The notes under the pieces are model-generated. The model was not told the DNA's origin. It made no database searches and saw only the letters and a program-made list of their open reading frames with translations. From CAVSUZ01 sp963791885 (GTDB taxonomy: Bacteria > Pseudomonadota > Alphaproteobacteria > Acetobacterales > Acetobacteraceae), in NCBI GenBank assembly GCA_963791885.1, contig CAWBUL010000004.1:558001-622000 (forward strand): a stretch of 64,000 bases of DNA, in the 5' to 3' direction. Below, piece after piece: positions 8,819 through 18,006 of this stretch (positions within the stretch are counted from its first letter, which is position 1; each line of letters begins with the position of its first letter). A program made the position numbers and the translations under genes.

Positions 8819-8904
8819 GCTCCCTCCTGCTACGCGGCATCATCGCCGTCGATCAGGCAGGGATCCCACTTATCGGACTGTTCAGATTCGCCCAGCCACC
8901 TCTG

Positions 8905-9886
8905 ACTGACGCTCCGAGCGGCGGCGCAGCCGGATCGACCAGCCATCATCTATTCGGATACCGAACCTTTAACATACCGCTGTCTTCACGAGCAAATCGA
9001 GAAGGTCGTCAGAAATCTGCGCGAGGCCGGCTTCGGCCGGGAAGCCCGCATTGCAGTCGCCCTTCCCTCCGGTCCGCATGCCGCGCTTGCGATATCGGCC
9101 ATTGCCTGCTGCGCCCTCGCCGTGCCTCTCAATCCGCGCCACAGTCTGCAGGAGATCGAGGCGTGGCTGCGCACTGTCGAGCCGGATGCGGTCTTACTTG
9201 AGGCGTATAAGCCATCATCGGCGCGACAAGCGGCCGACCGCTCGGGCATTCCGCTGATCGAAGTAGTGCCCGCGAGAGATGGAAATGGAACGCTAGGCAT
9301 CACATTAACGACATTGCGTAAGGCGCCAGTTGCACTGCTGGACGAGCCCGATCCTGAGGCAGCCGCTTTCATCCTGCAGACTTCCGGCACCACTTCAGAC
9401 CCTAAATTGATCCCCTTAGCCACAGCAATATGCTTGCTGCAGCGGAGCGGCTTCGCAGACTGGTTTGACCTCACGCCGGCAGATTGCTGTCTCAGCGTGA
9501 GCCCGGTCCATTATTCGCATGGGTTGAAAGTGACGGTGCTGACGCCGCTATTGACTGGTGGGACTGTGGCGTTTCCGACTGATCCCTCGGTCTTCGACTT
9601 CTTTGAGTGGTTCGGCGCCCTTCGGCCGACGTGGTACTCGGCTGGTCCTACGCTGCACCGGCTAGTCTTCGAGCAGACGCGTTCTCGGCCGCGCGCAAAG
9701 GCGATGCATACGCTGCGCTTTGCTCTATCGGGCGGTGCCCCCCTTACGCAAGAGGTCTTGGCGGGACTAGAGCGCGCGCTCGGTGTACCGGTCGTCGAGC
9801 ACTACGGATCCAGCGAGGCCGCGCAGATCGCAACGAACCGACCGGCTCCGGGGCTCTCCAAGCCGGGCACCGTCGGCATAACCGGT
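8905..9886 (+). pseudogene. Acyl-adenylating (AMP-binding) enzyme fragment
   Basis: The open frame reaches upstream past the ATG/GTG near 9122 to the IS3 edge, reading DRPAIIYSD and LTYRCLHEQIEKVVRNL, normal N-terminal parts of an AMP-binding domain. The A3 phosphate loop ILQTSGTTSDPKLIPL, the SPVHYSHGLK block, LSGGAPLTQEVL and VVEHYGSSEA follow. The protein is cut at both ends: IS3 removed the start, and the frame stops making sense at about 9886, before the A7/A8 motifs and the C-terminal lid. It belonged to the acyl-CoA synthetase/NRPS A-domain superfamily; the substrate cannot be read. Non-functional. Confidence 0.82.
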
Positions 9887-11258
9887 GAGCAGATTCGGTA
9901 ATTGTGGGGCTCCCGCTGGAGCTGCGGACGAACCATCAGCATAAGCACTCATGGCTGATGGGCTGATCGTGACGCTAACGGTAGCGGGTGCAGAAACCAC
10001 GCCCAATATGTCAGCCACCGTGTAGGTGAATGAATCTGTCCCGGTAAATCCTGTGTTCGGCGTATAGAGAACGACACCTGTCACAGCGTTGATGGAGACG
10101 GCGCCGTGCGCCGGTGCCGTTCCGATGGCGAGTGAGGCCGGATTTATTGTGCCGTCCGGATCGCTGTCGTTCGCCAGTACCGCTATGTTGACTGATTCGT
10201 CCTCAGTTGTGCTTGCCGCATCGGGTACGGTAATCGGCGGGTCATCGACTGCCACGGTAACGGTGCCCGGGGCCGAGATCTCGCCGAGCGTGTTGGCGAC
10301 GGTATATGCGAAGGCGTCTGTCCCATAGAAACCTGCGGCGGGTGTATAGGTAATCGCGCCTGTCGTCGAGTTAACTGAGGTTGTGCCGTGAGCTGGTGCG
10401 GTGCTGACGACAACGGATGCCGGATTGATCGTGCCGCTGGCATCACTGTCATTGGCCAGCACGGCAATGGTCACCGCCTTGTTCTCTGGGGTCAGGGCAG
10501 CGTCGGCGTTCGTGGTGGGCGGGTCATCGACTGCCACGGTAACGGTGCCCGGGGCCGAGATCTCGCCGAGCGTGTTGGCGACGGTATAGGCGAAGGTGTC
10601 TGTCCCATAGAAACCTGCGGCGGGCGTATAGGTAATCGCGCCTGTCGTCGAGTTAACTGAGGTTGTGCCGTGAGTTGGTGCGGTGCTGACGACAACGGAT
10701 GCCGGATTGATCGTGCCGCTGGCATCGCTGTCATTGGCCAGCACGGCAATGGTCACCGCCTTGTTCTCTGGGGTCAGGGCAGCGTCGGCGTTCGTGGTGG
10801 GCGGAGTACTTGCCAGACCCGGGCCGATGACAAGCCCCGAAAAGTGACAAGAGCGCCCGAGAAGCTGGCCGGATTCCCGTTCCCGTCCTTCACGGAGGCT
10901 CCGCCAGTCAAACTGACCCCCGTTATGGCGAGCGCCGCGACCGGCTGATCTGTCTTGCCGACCGTGTAGGCGAACGTTAGAGCATTCGTGCCAGATCCGC
11001 TCTGATAGCTTGCGACGCCTCCATCATTCAGGATGAGCGCGGGTGCACCTGCGACGATAAGAGCCTCAACCAAGTGCAAGGTAATCATGATCGTATTTCC
11101 TGCAAACTCGGTTCCGTTGGATAGGGAGGCGGAAACCGACAATACGTCGCTGGCCGTGAAAGTCCCTTGGGTCGGCTGCACCGTCTTCCCATTGACCATA
11201 TCGACATTACCGATGAACACTAGGTCGCTTCCGGAGCCGGAAACGCCAGAGGCCCATC
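9887..11258 (-). pseudogene. Ig-like/VCBS-type repeat adhesin fragment
   Basis: The minus strand encodes a repetitive secreted protein. It begins with a DLVFIGNVDMVNGK and GTFTASDVLSVSASLSNGTEF domain and an ILNDGGVASYQSGSGTNA domain of the kind seen in large bacterial adhesins. Three cadherin/VCBS-like repeats follow with NDSDASGTINPASVVVS, TTGAITYTPAAGFYGTD and TFAYTVANTLGE. One base is missing or extra in a T-run at about 10842. There is no start, signal or secretion signal: an in-frame stop lies at about 11260, and the 3' end abuts the adenylation fragment at 9886. It is a fragment of a larger gene. Confidence 0.75.
10235..10798. repeat. Two near-identical 282-bp tandem repeats
   Basis: Units 10235-10516 and 10517-10798 differ at only a few bases and encode two consecutive VCBS-like repeats of the adhesin fragment. 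The period of 282 bases is 94 codons. Such recent duplication is common in adhesin stalks and allows length variation by recombination. Confidence 0.85.
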
Positions 11259-11625
11259 AGGCACGCGGTGACGCGGCCGACCGGCTGTGGCGGGAGATGG
11301 TCGCCAGCGTAAGCCAAAAAAAATCCCCCCGCCCTGGAGGAGGCGAGGGGGGAAGTTTGCGGGTCGAAACACGGAGGCGAAATCGGGAGAGAAGGCCTCC
11401 GTCCAAGACCGATTTATAGCTTCGACATGGCCCCCGCGGTTGGTGCGTTTCTTCATGCTGACTATCGACGCGGTGCAGGTTCCGGCCCCAGCCGCAGCAG
11501 ATCGGGCGAATAGATGTTGCATCGGTCCTGGATCGCGTGCGCCTGCCGCTGAGGGCGTCGCCTGCAGGCTGGACAGAACCGCCGGCATCCCTGCATCGGC
11601 CCCGTGATCGGGAACGGCGCCCCGA
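11259..11625. other. Non-coding stretch with a terminator
   Basis: Apart from the hairpin at about 11318-11356, I see no convincing gene. The open frames here lack codon structure and family features. Confidence 0.4.
11318..11356 (-). terminator. Rho-independent terminator (minus strand)
   Basis: On the minus strand a G/C stem (CCCCCCTCGCC pairing with GGGCGGGGGG) around a short loop is followed directly by eight T residues. It would end transcription of the small secreted-protein gene at 11626-11962. Confidence 0.7.
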
Positions 11626-11962
11626 TCAGTGGGGGTGCGCTTTGACAAATGCCGTTGCAGCCTCAACGATCCGATCAAGCGGGTGTGCCTGGCAATAGTT
11701 GTCGATCCAGGCCGAAACACCGTCTGCATCCACTCCGTTCAAAGGGTTCAATCCGGACCCGCTGCCGGCATACCCGATGCCAGAGAGAAAGCCCAAAACC
11801 CACAACTCAAGATAGAATGCCTGCACCCTAGCGTTGCCGCCGCGGTAGGTAACCCAGGCACCGCAAGATGTATCCGGGAACCCCAAGACTTCTGACTGTC
11901 GGCTGGACCTCAGCAGCTCTGGCCGTCAGCATGAGGGCGAGAAGCGCCAGGACTGGTTTCAT
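11626..11962 (-). pseudogene. Small secreted protein, frame-broken
   Basis: ATG at 11962, after a GAGG ribosome-binding site, opens with a signal peptide (MKPVLALLALMLTARAAE). The body lies one base out of that frame: TSCGAWVTYRGGNARVQAFY, WVLGFLSGIGYAGSG and AWIDNYCQAHPLDRIVEAA. The two cysteines and the PLD-helix ending are those of small periplasmic proteins, of which HdeA-like ones are a possible comparison; I do not know the function. One indel between about 11886 and 11930 separates signal and body, from decay or a base-calling error. A TTG at 11886 would give an unsecreted form. Confidence 0.55.
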
Positions 11963-12237
11963 CTGAGTTCCTCAGCCGCGTTTGGCGTCTAAAGGTGATG
12001 CGATAATGCCAGTCGAGCCGCCTCCGCCAATCCGCCGGCCACGGACGCCAAGCTGCGCGCCGATGCCGGGCGGTGCTGAGGCGGCCGCGGCGGTCGCAGC
12101 GCTGGCACAGGACCTCGATCATGCGCAGGTGCGCGGCGACGTGGCCGAGGGGCACGGTGGTCTGCATGGGCGACCATCGCTGCCAGTGGAGGATAGGGAT
12201 AGGGGTTTTTCCCTCGGGTTTTTGCCGTGTTGCGCTA
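11963..12237 (-). other. Possible small zinc-ribbon gene, unclear frame
   Basis: A minus-strand frame from 12167 reads VAAHLRMIEVLCQRCDRRG and then RLSTARH, which resembles small phage-type proteins with a CxxC zinc knuckle. After about 45 codons the protein character moves to another frame, so the gene is broken or mis-framed. Nothing more can be said. Confidence 0.35.
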
Positions 12238-12660
12238 TCAGCAAGCGGCGGTTCTCGCAGCCGGTGTCCCGGCTAAGTCGTCTACAACGACTTCGACACC
12301 GAAACGCTCGGCAAGCGGACGAAGGACGGCATCGTCAATAGCGCATAGCGCGACCGTGCGTACGGACTTCGGCGCGAAGCGATCCTTGATCAGCTCACGC
12401 GAAAACAAGGCCTGCCCCAAAAGGTACATGCCTAGGCGCGCCGCCTTCGTCTGCACGACGACGATATCGTGCCCATTGAGGTTGAGACTGGCGCTCTCTG
12501 CTCGGGACGCGACTCGATGGTCACCGTCCTCGATGATAACTGCATCGATCAGCCGCTGACCGACGCCTGGGCGACGTGGGACGACAAGGTACTCCTCCAG
12601 CAGAGTCCCCCTCACCCGCTCCCAGTAGCGGTACGTCATCGGCGTCTCACGCCTGCTCAT
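12238..12660 (-). CDS. Conserved hypothetical protein, phage-type
   Basis: A 140-aa protein with MTYRYWERVRGTLLEEYLVV, LIDAVIIEDGDHRVA, GHDIVVVQTKAARLGMYLLG and DDAVLRPLAERFGVEVVV. I recall similar alphaproteobacterial proteins with no assigned function. The IVVVQTKA-RLGMYLMGQ core suggests a small alpha/beta fold, perhaps related to nucleases that use a QTK-type motif, but that is a guess. It starts inside the stop of the MT-A70 gene (ATGA overlap), so the two are one transcription unit. Confidence 0.6.
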   Translation of the reverse strand: MSRRETPMTYRYWERVRGTLLEEYLVVPRRPGVGQRLIDAVIIEDGDHRVASRAESASLNLNGHDIVVVQTKAARLGMYLLGQALFSRELIKDRFAPKSVRTVALCAIDDAVLRPLAERFGVEVVVDDLAGTPAARTAAC

Positions 12661-13359
12661 AGGTTGGTCCCTCGACGGTAGGTCCGAGGCGCCTCATTGC
12701 CCCAGGCCGTCCACCCCTCGCGCTCACGACGTGCGAACATCTCCAGTTTCGGCACGTGCGGGTACATCTGCTCGATCATCTCGGCGAACACCTCCGGCTT
12801 CTGACTGTGCCGCCCGACCTCGGCGGTGATGACCGATTCCGGCTGATCGCCCGGAGCAGGGGCGGGCACGTTGCCACGCGTGCCGATGAGCAGGATCTCA
12901 TGGCGATTGCGCAGCCCAGTAGCCGGTGCCGATTCGGTTCTTCGCCCAGATGATGTGCGAGCGGTACGTAAACCCCCAGGCCTGCATGACCATGAGGCCT
13001 GCCGGCATGTGCGGTACTGTCACCCACAAGAACAAGGCGCAGTCGTCGGCCGCTGGCACGGGGAGTTGCGCGATCTGATCCAGCGTCATGGTGGGATAGT
13101 GATTCTCGGGGCTGCGGTTCGTGCCGGTGGCCTGGCTGTAGAACTCGAATGGCCAGGGCGGGTCGGCATAGAGGACGCCATAAACGCGGCAACCCAGCTC
13201 CGCGGCTGCGCGCTTGGTGGCCTCTGCCAGTTCCCGCTCCCGGGCCGCACGGCGCTCGCGCTTCTTCGCGCCCGTGGCCATCCGCTTTTTGCGCTGCCGG
13301 TATCGGCGCTGCCGCTCGGCCGGAGACATGGCGTTCTTGTGGATCGGTGGGCGGGCCAT
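12657..13359 (-). pseudogene. MT-A70 family adenine methyltransferase, frameshifted
   Basis: An N6-adenine methyltransferase of the MT-A70 type common in prophages. A basic N-terminus (AERQRRYRQRKKRMATGAKK) is followed by the catalytic VLYADPPWPFEFYSQ (DPPW), HYPTMTLDQIAQLPV, LFLWVTVPHMPAGL and SHIIWAKNRIGTGYW. After GYW the frame shifts at a G-run near 12915. The downstream frame continues with the expected RNRHEILLIGTRGN, VFAEMIEQMYPHVPKLEMF and REGWTAWGNE. One extra base explains this, so it is either an inactive gene or a base-calling error. The next gene overlaps its stop. Confidence 0.8.
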
Positions 13360-13413
13360 AGGCGACCCTCAATTCGTCACGAAAAAACGTTATGAAACGA
13401 GCCCCCCGGAAGG

Positions 13414-13436
13414 CAAGGGAAAGGATTTTTCCCTTG
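13414..13436. terminator. Bidirectional hairpin
   Basis: CAAGGGAAA (13414-13422) pairs with TTTCCCTTG a few bases later and is followed by a T-rich tract. It lies between the MT-A70 transcription unit and the next minus-strand gene. It would fit termination of the 13480-13770 gene. Confidence 0.55.
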
Positions 13437-13479
13437 GTTTTTGGAACCGCGCTTTAGAACGCTTCCTGCAACCCGCGTG

Positions 13480-13770
13480 TTAGTGGTCGTTCGCGGACCT
13501 GGGCACCAGGACGAAGGGCACGCGGGCCATAGCCAGCATGCGGTTGACGCGCTCGGCGTGCTCGGGGAATTGCTTGAGCAGGAGCCCAAGCTCACCGCCG
13601 ATGATGAGGGCGAGCAGCTGCGCCCATCCCTCGCCGTCCGTGTCGTCGGTGTCGGTCACGCCCGAATAGATGACGGAGGCGCCGGCATTGGCCAGGAACC
13701 GATCCCGGATGAGGGCGGAGAGGGGATTCCCTCCCGGCATATCCTTGGGGTCACCAGACGATTTGTTCAA
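13480..13770 (-). CDS. Hypothetical protein (96 aa)
   Basis: The frame begins MNKSSGDPKDMPGGNPLSAL and continues RFLANAGASVIYSG and QLLALIIGGELGLLLKQFP, ending with VNRMLAMARVPFVLVPR. No family is recognised. A hydrophobic stretch (LLALIIGGELGLLL) is too short and acidic to be a firm membrane segment. It lies in the phage-like group with its own hairpin downstream, which supports it being a real gene. Confidence 0.5.
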   Translation of the reverse strand: MNKSSGDPKDMPGGNPLSALIRDRFLANAGASVIYSGVTDTDDTDGEGWAQLLALIIGGELGLLLKQFPEHAERVNRMLAMARVPFVLVPRSANDH

Positions 13771-13850
13771 AACTGCACGCTAACGGGGCATGCAGAGCAG
13801 CCATTGCCTTTCGGCGGGATTTTGAAAGAGGGTTCTGAAACGAAAACGGT

Positions 13851-14094
13851 GGAAATCGAGATACCCACGATTCATGCACAAACTGATTTATGCGTCGGTC
13901 GGCGTAGCGTTGCCGGAATGATCGAGTTCATGGAAAGCGAGGGCGAAATCGACCTGTGGGCGCTGCGACGTGCGCGGCCTCATTTGTTCGAGCTTGTCCG
14001 TGTTGAGCCGCGAGAGGATGGCAAAGGAGAGGTCACGTTCTGGTGGTTGCGCCCGGAGTGCCGCGATTTCTTTGCGCATGACGGCGCTGCCTAA
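13851..14094 (+). CDS. Hypothetical protein (80 aa)
   Basis: Read from GTG 13851 the protein is VEIEIPTIHAQTDLCVGRR, then AGMIEFMESEGEIDLWALRR and EGKGEVTFWWLRPECRDFF-like text; an ATG at 13918 would be a shorter start. The acidic helix followed by a beta-rich, tryptophan-containing end looks like a genuine small protein. I do not recognise it. Confidence 0.45.
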
Positions 14095-14233
14095 TTTTTG
14101 ATTTATGCGGCAATGCATTGGCTACCGGCAGCCGTCTGCACCCGGGGTCCGGATTGCAGGAAGATCCAAAAAGTGAAAATATCGACGCCAGATCGGATGT
14201 CATCGAGGGAATCCCGTGTAAAAGGAGGCTGCC

Positions 14234-14719
14234 ATGGTGAATGCGCTCGTGCAATTTTCTCTCTTGGGCGGGCTACTGCTTTCAATTACTGCGCCGTCAT
14301 TGGCGGAGGAGGCTCCCCCGGCGACCGCCCAGGCGAAAAAAGTCGAAGCTTCGGTCGTCGGCGCTGCGGCACTGGCTGACAAGGATGGCAAAGCTGCCTT
14401 CACCGAGTTCCGAAAAAAGGACAGCGAGTGGTTTCACGATAACACATATATATTTGCCTACGACTTGAAGGGAAACGTGTTGCTCAATCCCGCGTTCCCG
14501 AAGCGGGAAGGAAGCAACGTCGCCGGCCAGAAGGATGCCAAGGGCAAGCTATTTCAAGACGAAATCATACAGGTCGCTGCCACCAAGGGGGCGGGCTGGG
14601 TCAGCTACATGTTTCCTAAGCCCGGACAAACCGAGCCCTCGCAAAAATGGACCTACGTGGAAAAAGTTACTCTGGACGGCATCCCGGGCTTGGTCGCTTC
14701 GGGTTTCTATCCTGAATAA
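14234..14719 (+). CDS. Secreted single-Cache domain protein
   Basis: A 161-aa periplasmic protein with a signal peptide (hydrophobic VQFSLLGGLLLSI, cleavage near SLAEE) and a single Cache-type ligand-binding domain. Signs are WFHDNTYIFAYDLKGNVLLNP, GSNVAGQKDAKGKLFQDEII and GWVSYMFPKPGQTEPSQKWT, ending GIPGLVASGFYPE. The family senses small ligands, usually as part of a chemoreceptor or kinase. Here it stands alone and so may work as a soluble binding protein. The start at 14234 follows AGGAGG. No operon partner is visible, because the next gene is truncated by a mobile remnant. Confidence 0.82.
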   Translation: MVNALVQFSLLGGLLLSITAPSLAEEAPPATAQAKKVEASVVGAAALADKDGKAAFTEFRKKDSEWFHDNTYIFAYDLKGNVLLNPAFPKREGSNVAGQKDAKGKLFQDEIIQVAATKGAGWVSYMFPKPGQTEPSQKWTYVEKVTLDGIPGLVASGFYPE

Positions 14720-14803
14720 CTCTCGATTTCGTAACCAGGCGCCAGACCGCAAAGGAAAGCGGATCAAGGAAAAGGGGGATGACGAGCCAGTGCATAAGCC
14801 TTG

Positions 14804-14837
14804 CAGACCGTGTGGAAACTGGTTTTCACACGGTCTG
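14804..14837. repeat. Back-to-back IS1182 ends (34-bp palindrome)
   Basis: Positions 14804-14819 equal the reverse complement of the right end of the IS1182 copy at 6322-6337. Positions 14822-14837 equal the reverse complement of its left end (4671-4686). Only TG separates them. It therefore looks like an IS1182 element that lost its whole interior, or an end-to-end junction. Flanking bases (CTTG and GTTC) do not form a clean duplication. It lies at the point where the methyltransferase gene loses its 5' part. Confidence 0.85.
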
Positions 14838-16216
14838 GTTCGTTTGTGAAAGGCCGCACCGAGCTCGTCTACTACGACCACCTGCAGGATGTCGGTGCGC
14901 GGTCGGATCAATGCCCGAACTGCAAGGGTCCGTTTGCAAAGCGGAATTGGCCGACCGGAAGCGATGTACCCGTGCAAGTCGTGGTGCACGGTGCGGGCGG
15001 GGTGCTCATCGAGCAGGACGTTAACGGTTCTGATCGCGCGGCGATTGCCAAGGCGGCCGCCGATACACGGCAGGCAGAAATCCCTTCACTTGCGATCGAC
15101 TCGTCGCGTGAGATGTTTAGCCGGTCCGGGCTCGGCAAGCGGGGGTTGACGGAGACCGCACGGTTCTTTTCGTCCCGCAATGCAATCGCCTTGCTCGAAC
15201 TCTGGCGTGCGATTGCCGCGGTGACTGACGAGAAGCTTCGCAAAAAGCTGTCATTCGCGTTCACCGCCATCTTGCCGCGTGCGTCCCGCCGCTACCAGTG
15301 GAGCGCGCAGCGTCCGCTGAACGCGCAGAATCAGACCTACTACATTGCGCCCGTCTATTACGAATGGAATGTCTTCGAGCTTTTCGAGCGCAAGATCGAA
15401 GCTGCTATTCGCGCAGCCGCCGAAGTGTTCGCCACCTCGTCACTCTTCGAGCGCAAAACGCCCGAGCATACATCCTATGTCATCACCTCCGCGGATCGGC
15501 TCGATCATATCGCCGACGCGTCCGTCGACTACGTGTTTACCGACCCGCCGTTCGGCAGCAACATCTTTTACAGCGACATGAATCTCTTCCACGAGACGTG
15601 GCTCGGCACGGTGACCGATCACGCCCGCGAAGCGGTCATGCACACGACTGGCAAAAAGCGGAATGGCGCCGCGGAGCGCTATGAAGAACTACTTCGGCAT
15701 GCTTTCTCGGAGGCGTTCCGCATTCTGCGCCCGGGCCGCTATATGTCGGTCGTGTTTGGCAATAGCGACGGCCGGATCTGGGGTCTCGTGCAGCGGGCAA
15801 TCCGCGAAGCCGGCTTTCATGCCGTGCCGGTCCATGTCGCCATTCTCGATAAAGGGCAGCGCTCGGTTAAAGGACTGAACTCCGGTTCGGAGAGCGTCGT
15901 CACCGTCGACCTCATCATGACCATTCAAAAACCTCTCGCTGTCTCCGCAGGCATGCACGTAAACGAGCCCGAGCAAGCAGGCGCACGGGAACTTATCGGG
16001 CGGGCGCTCGCCGATATGCCGCGCGAGCGTACGCGTAACCCGAGCCATGTTTATGCGGCGATCCTTCGCGATGCGATCCGGCGACACCAGGCGGTCGATC
16101 ACCTTCATCTTAGCGACGTACTCGTCGCTCTTCGGAACGCCGGCTACGGCATCGACCCGAAGACCGGATTACTCGCGAGCGCCGACGCTCCCGACCTTGC
16201 AGCAGCAGCGGAGTAG
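14838..16216 (+). pseudogene. DNA methyltransferase, 5'-truncated
   Basis: A DNA N6-adenine/N4-cytosine methyltransferase lacking its N-terminus. The open frame starts at the IS1182 palindrome, with GTG 14846 as the first usable start, so the surviving part is about 455 aa. A Cys cluster (QCPNCKGPF) comes early. The catalytic block is YVFTDPPFGSNIFYSDMNLF (DPPF), followed by EAFRILRPGRYMSVVFGNSD and WGLVQRAIREAGF. The C-terminal third (MPRERTRNPSHVYAAILRDA) may aid target recognition. I expect motif I in the missing part. The gene runs into a second methyltransferase gene 4 bp later, so they probably formed one operon. Confidence 0.75.
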
Positions 16217-16220
16217 CGTC

Positions 16221-17236
16221 GTGGCCTTGCATGCACTGCCTCCCATCAAGGCCAAGCCTGTGTATACGACGCCCCAGGGTGCGGCGTTTTGCGGCGACGC
16301 ACTTGAGTTACTCCGATCACTGCCGGAAGGCTCGATCAACCTGGTGCTGACCTCGCCGCCCTTCGCGCTGCTTCGCGAGAAGAGCTACGGGAACGAGACG
16401 CAAAAGGAATATGTCGACTGGCTCTTGCGGTTCTGCGAGGAGGTGCACCGGGTCCTGACCGACGACGGATCGTTCGTGCTTGACCTCGGCGGCGCATATC
16501 AGCGCGGGATTCCGTCGCGCTCGCTCCATCAGTGGCGGGTCATGATCCGCTGCGTCGACGAGCTCGGTTTCCATCTCGCGGAAGAAGTCTACTGGCATAA
16601 CCCGTCCAAGCTGCCGTCGCCGATCGAATGGGTGAACAAGCGCAAATTGCGGATGAAGACTCCGTCAATACGGTGTGGTGGTTTGGCAAGACGGCGTGGC
16701 CCAAGGCCGATGTCAGCAAGGTGCTGGCACCCTACAGCGCCCGCATGAAAACGCTGTTGAAGGACCCGGACGCATTTTACAAACCAAAAGTGCGGCCTTC
16801 GGGCCATGACATCGGTAAGGGCTTCGGGACCGACAACGGCGGCGCGATTCCGAGCAATCTTCTTCAGATCCCGAACACCGAAAGCAACGGGTTCTACATC
16901 GAAGCGTGCAAGATCGTCGGGGCACCGCCGCACCCGGCACGCTTTCCGGCCCTTCTCCCGCAGCATTTTGTTCGCATGCTGACGGCGCCCGGCGACATTG
17001 TTCTCGACATCTTCGCCGGGTCTAATACCACGGGCCAGGTCGCCGAAGCGGAAGGGCGACGCTGGCTCGCTTTCGAAATATCGAAGGAATATGTGGCGGC
17101 CAGTGCGTTCCGGTTCATCGACCGGTCGACCAGCAATGACGACATCCGGAGTATCTACGCCCGCATACTTGCGGGCGGTTCCGTTCACCTCCCTGAGGAC
17201 CTCCTGTGCCCGGTCCGGCGCGCAGCGCGAGGATGA
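16221..17236 (+). pseudogene. Site-specific DNA methyltransferase, one frameshift
   Basis: From GTG 16221 the protein starts VALHALPPIKAKPVYTTPQG and has CGDALELLRSLP and LVLTSPPFALLREKSYGN (catalytic SPPF, beta-type N4-cytosine or N6-adenine enzyme). After KLPSPIEWVNKRKLR the frame changes at about 16656. The rest continues as DSVNTVWWFGKTAWPKADV, IPSNLLQIPNTESN and motif I DIFAGSNTTGQVAEAEGRRW. Adding one base restores a full-length enzyme of about 340 aa. Either it is inactivated or a base was missed in sequencing. It follows the first methyltransferase with a 4-bp gap. Confidence 0.8.
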
Positions 17237-17365
17237 CCGCGCATAGTGGCTTCGCGGTGGAGACGCTCGCCGGTGGCGATCCGACATGCGTCCCCATGCG
17301 GATCGTCTAGCGCCCAACAATCCAGTCGTAGACGCCGAGCGACCAGCGTGCCGAAAACCGGGCGG

Positions 17366-17492
17366 CTAATGCGCCTTCTGCGGGCGTGCCCGTCTAATCA
17401 GGTCGTCCACCCGCGTAGCCATCTCTTCCAGGTCTTTGGGCTCCGGTGGGGCGCCCGCTTGTTCCTCGGTGTGGCTGTGGCCCTCGATGTAA
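17366..17492 (-). pseudogene. Displaced C-terminal tail of the zinc-hook ATPase gene
   Basis: Left of the IS630 element the minus strand reads YIEGHSHTEEQAGAPPEPKD, then LEEMATRVDDLIRRARP and QKAH with a TAG at 17366. Joined to the ATPase reading frame on the other side of the insertion (ending KTYEDISAY), it completes that protein with a charged helical tail. The join needs the boundary to be placed within 2-3 bases. Confidence 0.6.
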
Positions 17493-17595
17493 TACCAGCC
17501 CGCTTAAACATTGACCGTAAGCGGTGGCACGGGGCACGTCGTTTATGAATGTCAGCTGAGGCAAGTTTGTCGTCCTGTTGGCAAGAGCTGATGTT

Positions 17596-18006
17596 ATGGA
17601 CGTGGTTAACGACGGTTCGTCTGTGGAGCGACCGCGCCGGATTGAAATTCTGAGCGGTGCGGAGCGCCGACGCCGTTGGTCGGATGAGGCGAAGGCACGG
17701 ATTGTCGCTGAGAGTGTGGTGCCTGGCGCGATGGTGTCGCAGGTTGCTCGCCGTCACGATGTCCTGCCGTCACAGATCTACGCTTGGCGGAAAGCCGCCC
17801 GCGAGGGCTCTCTTGTTCTCACGGGCGGCCCAGCCTTTGCCACGGTCGAGGCTGCCGGACCCTTGCCGCCCGAGACCAAGCCGAAGCATGCCGGTGCGGT
17901 GCCGATCATCGAGATCGAGGCGGGCCCGATTGCCGTTCGGGTCAACGATGGTGCTGATGCTGCACTGGTTGAGAGGATCATCCGGGCACTCAAGGCCGCC
18001 AGGTGA
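17596..18006 (+). CDS. tnpA: IS66 accessory protein TnpA
   Basis: The protein begins MDVVNDGSSVERPRRIEIL and contains the HTH motif WSDEAKARIVAESVVPGAMV with ARRHDVLPSQIYAWRKAAR, the standard IS66 OrfA DNA-binding domain. It ends four bases into tnpB. Its role is to bind the element's ends with TnpB and TnpC. Confidence 0.92.
   Translation: MDVVNDGSSVERPRRIEILSGAERRRRWSDEAKARIVAESVVPGAMVSQVARRHDVLPSQIYAWRKAAREGSLVLTGGPAFATVEAAGPLPPETKPKHAGAVPIIEIEAGPIAVRVNDGADAALVERIIRALKAAR

Larger units (their letters stand above)
7540..8904 (-). mobile_element. IS3-family element, complete
   Basis: The element has related ends: CAGAGGTGGCCGGG at 7540 and, on the opposite strand, CAGAGGTGGCTGGG at 8904. 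Both are followed a few bases later by TCTGAACAG, giving about 26-bp imperfect inverted repeats. Inside are overlapping orfA and orfB on the minus strand. No clear target duplication is visible at these ends, so the exact limits are good to a few bases. The element cuts the 5' end of the adenylation-domain gene at 8905. Confidence 0.75.

Noticed and set aside
10235..10798. Regular repeats that could be mistaken for a CRISPR or satellite array
   Set aside because: The 282-bp period is a multiple of three, encodes VCBS-like protein repeats, and has no spacer-repeat alternation.
14804..14837. Rho-independent terminator for the Cache-domain gene
   Set aside because: There is no T-tract after the stem, and the sequence equals both IS1182 ends exactly, so mobile origin is the better explanation.
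17398..17757. Minus-strand frame across the left ends of IS630 and IS66
   Set aside because: It spans two insertion boundaries and is arginine/serine-rich shadow sequence. The protein-like tail of the ATPase lies in a different frame.
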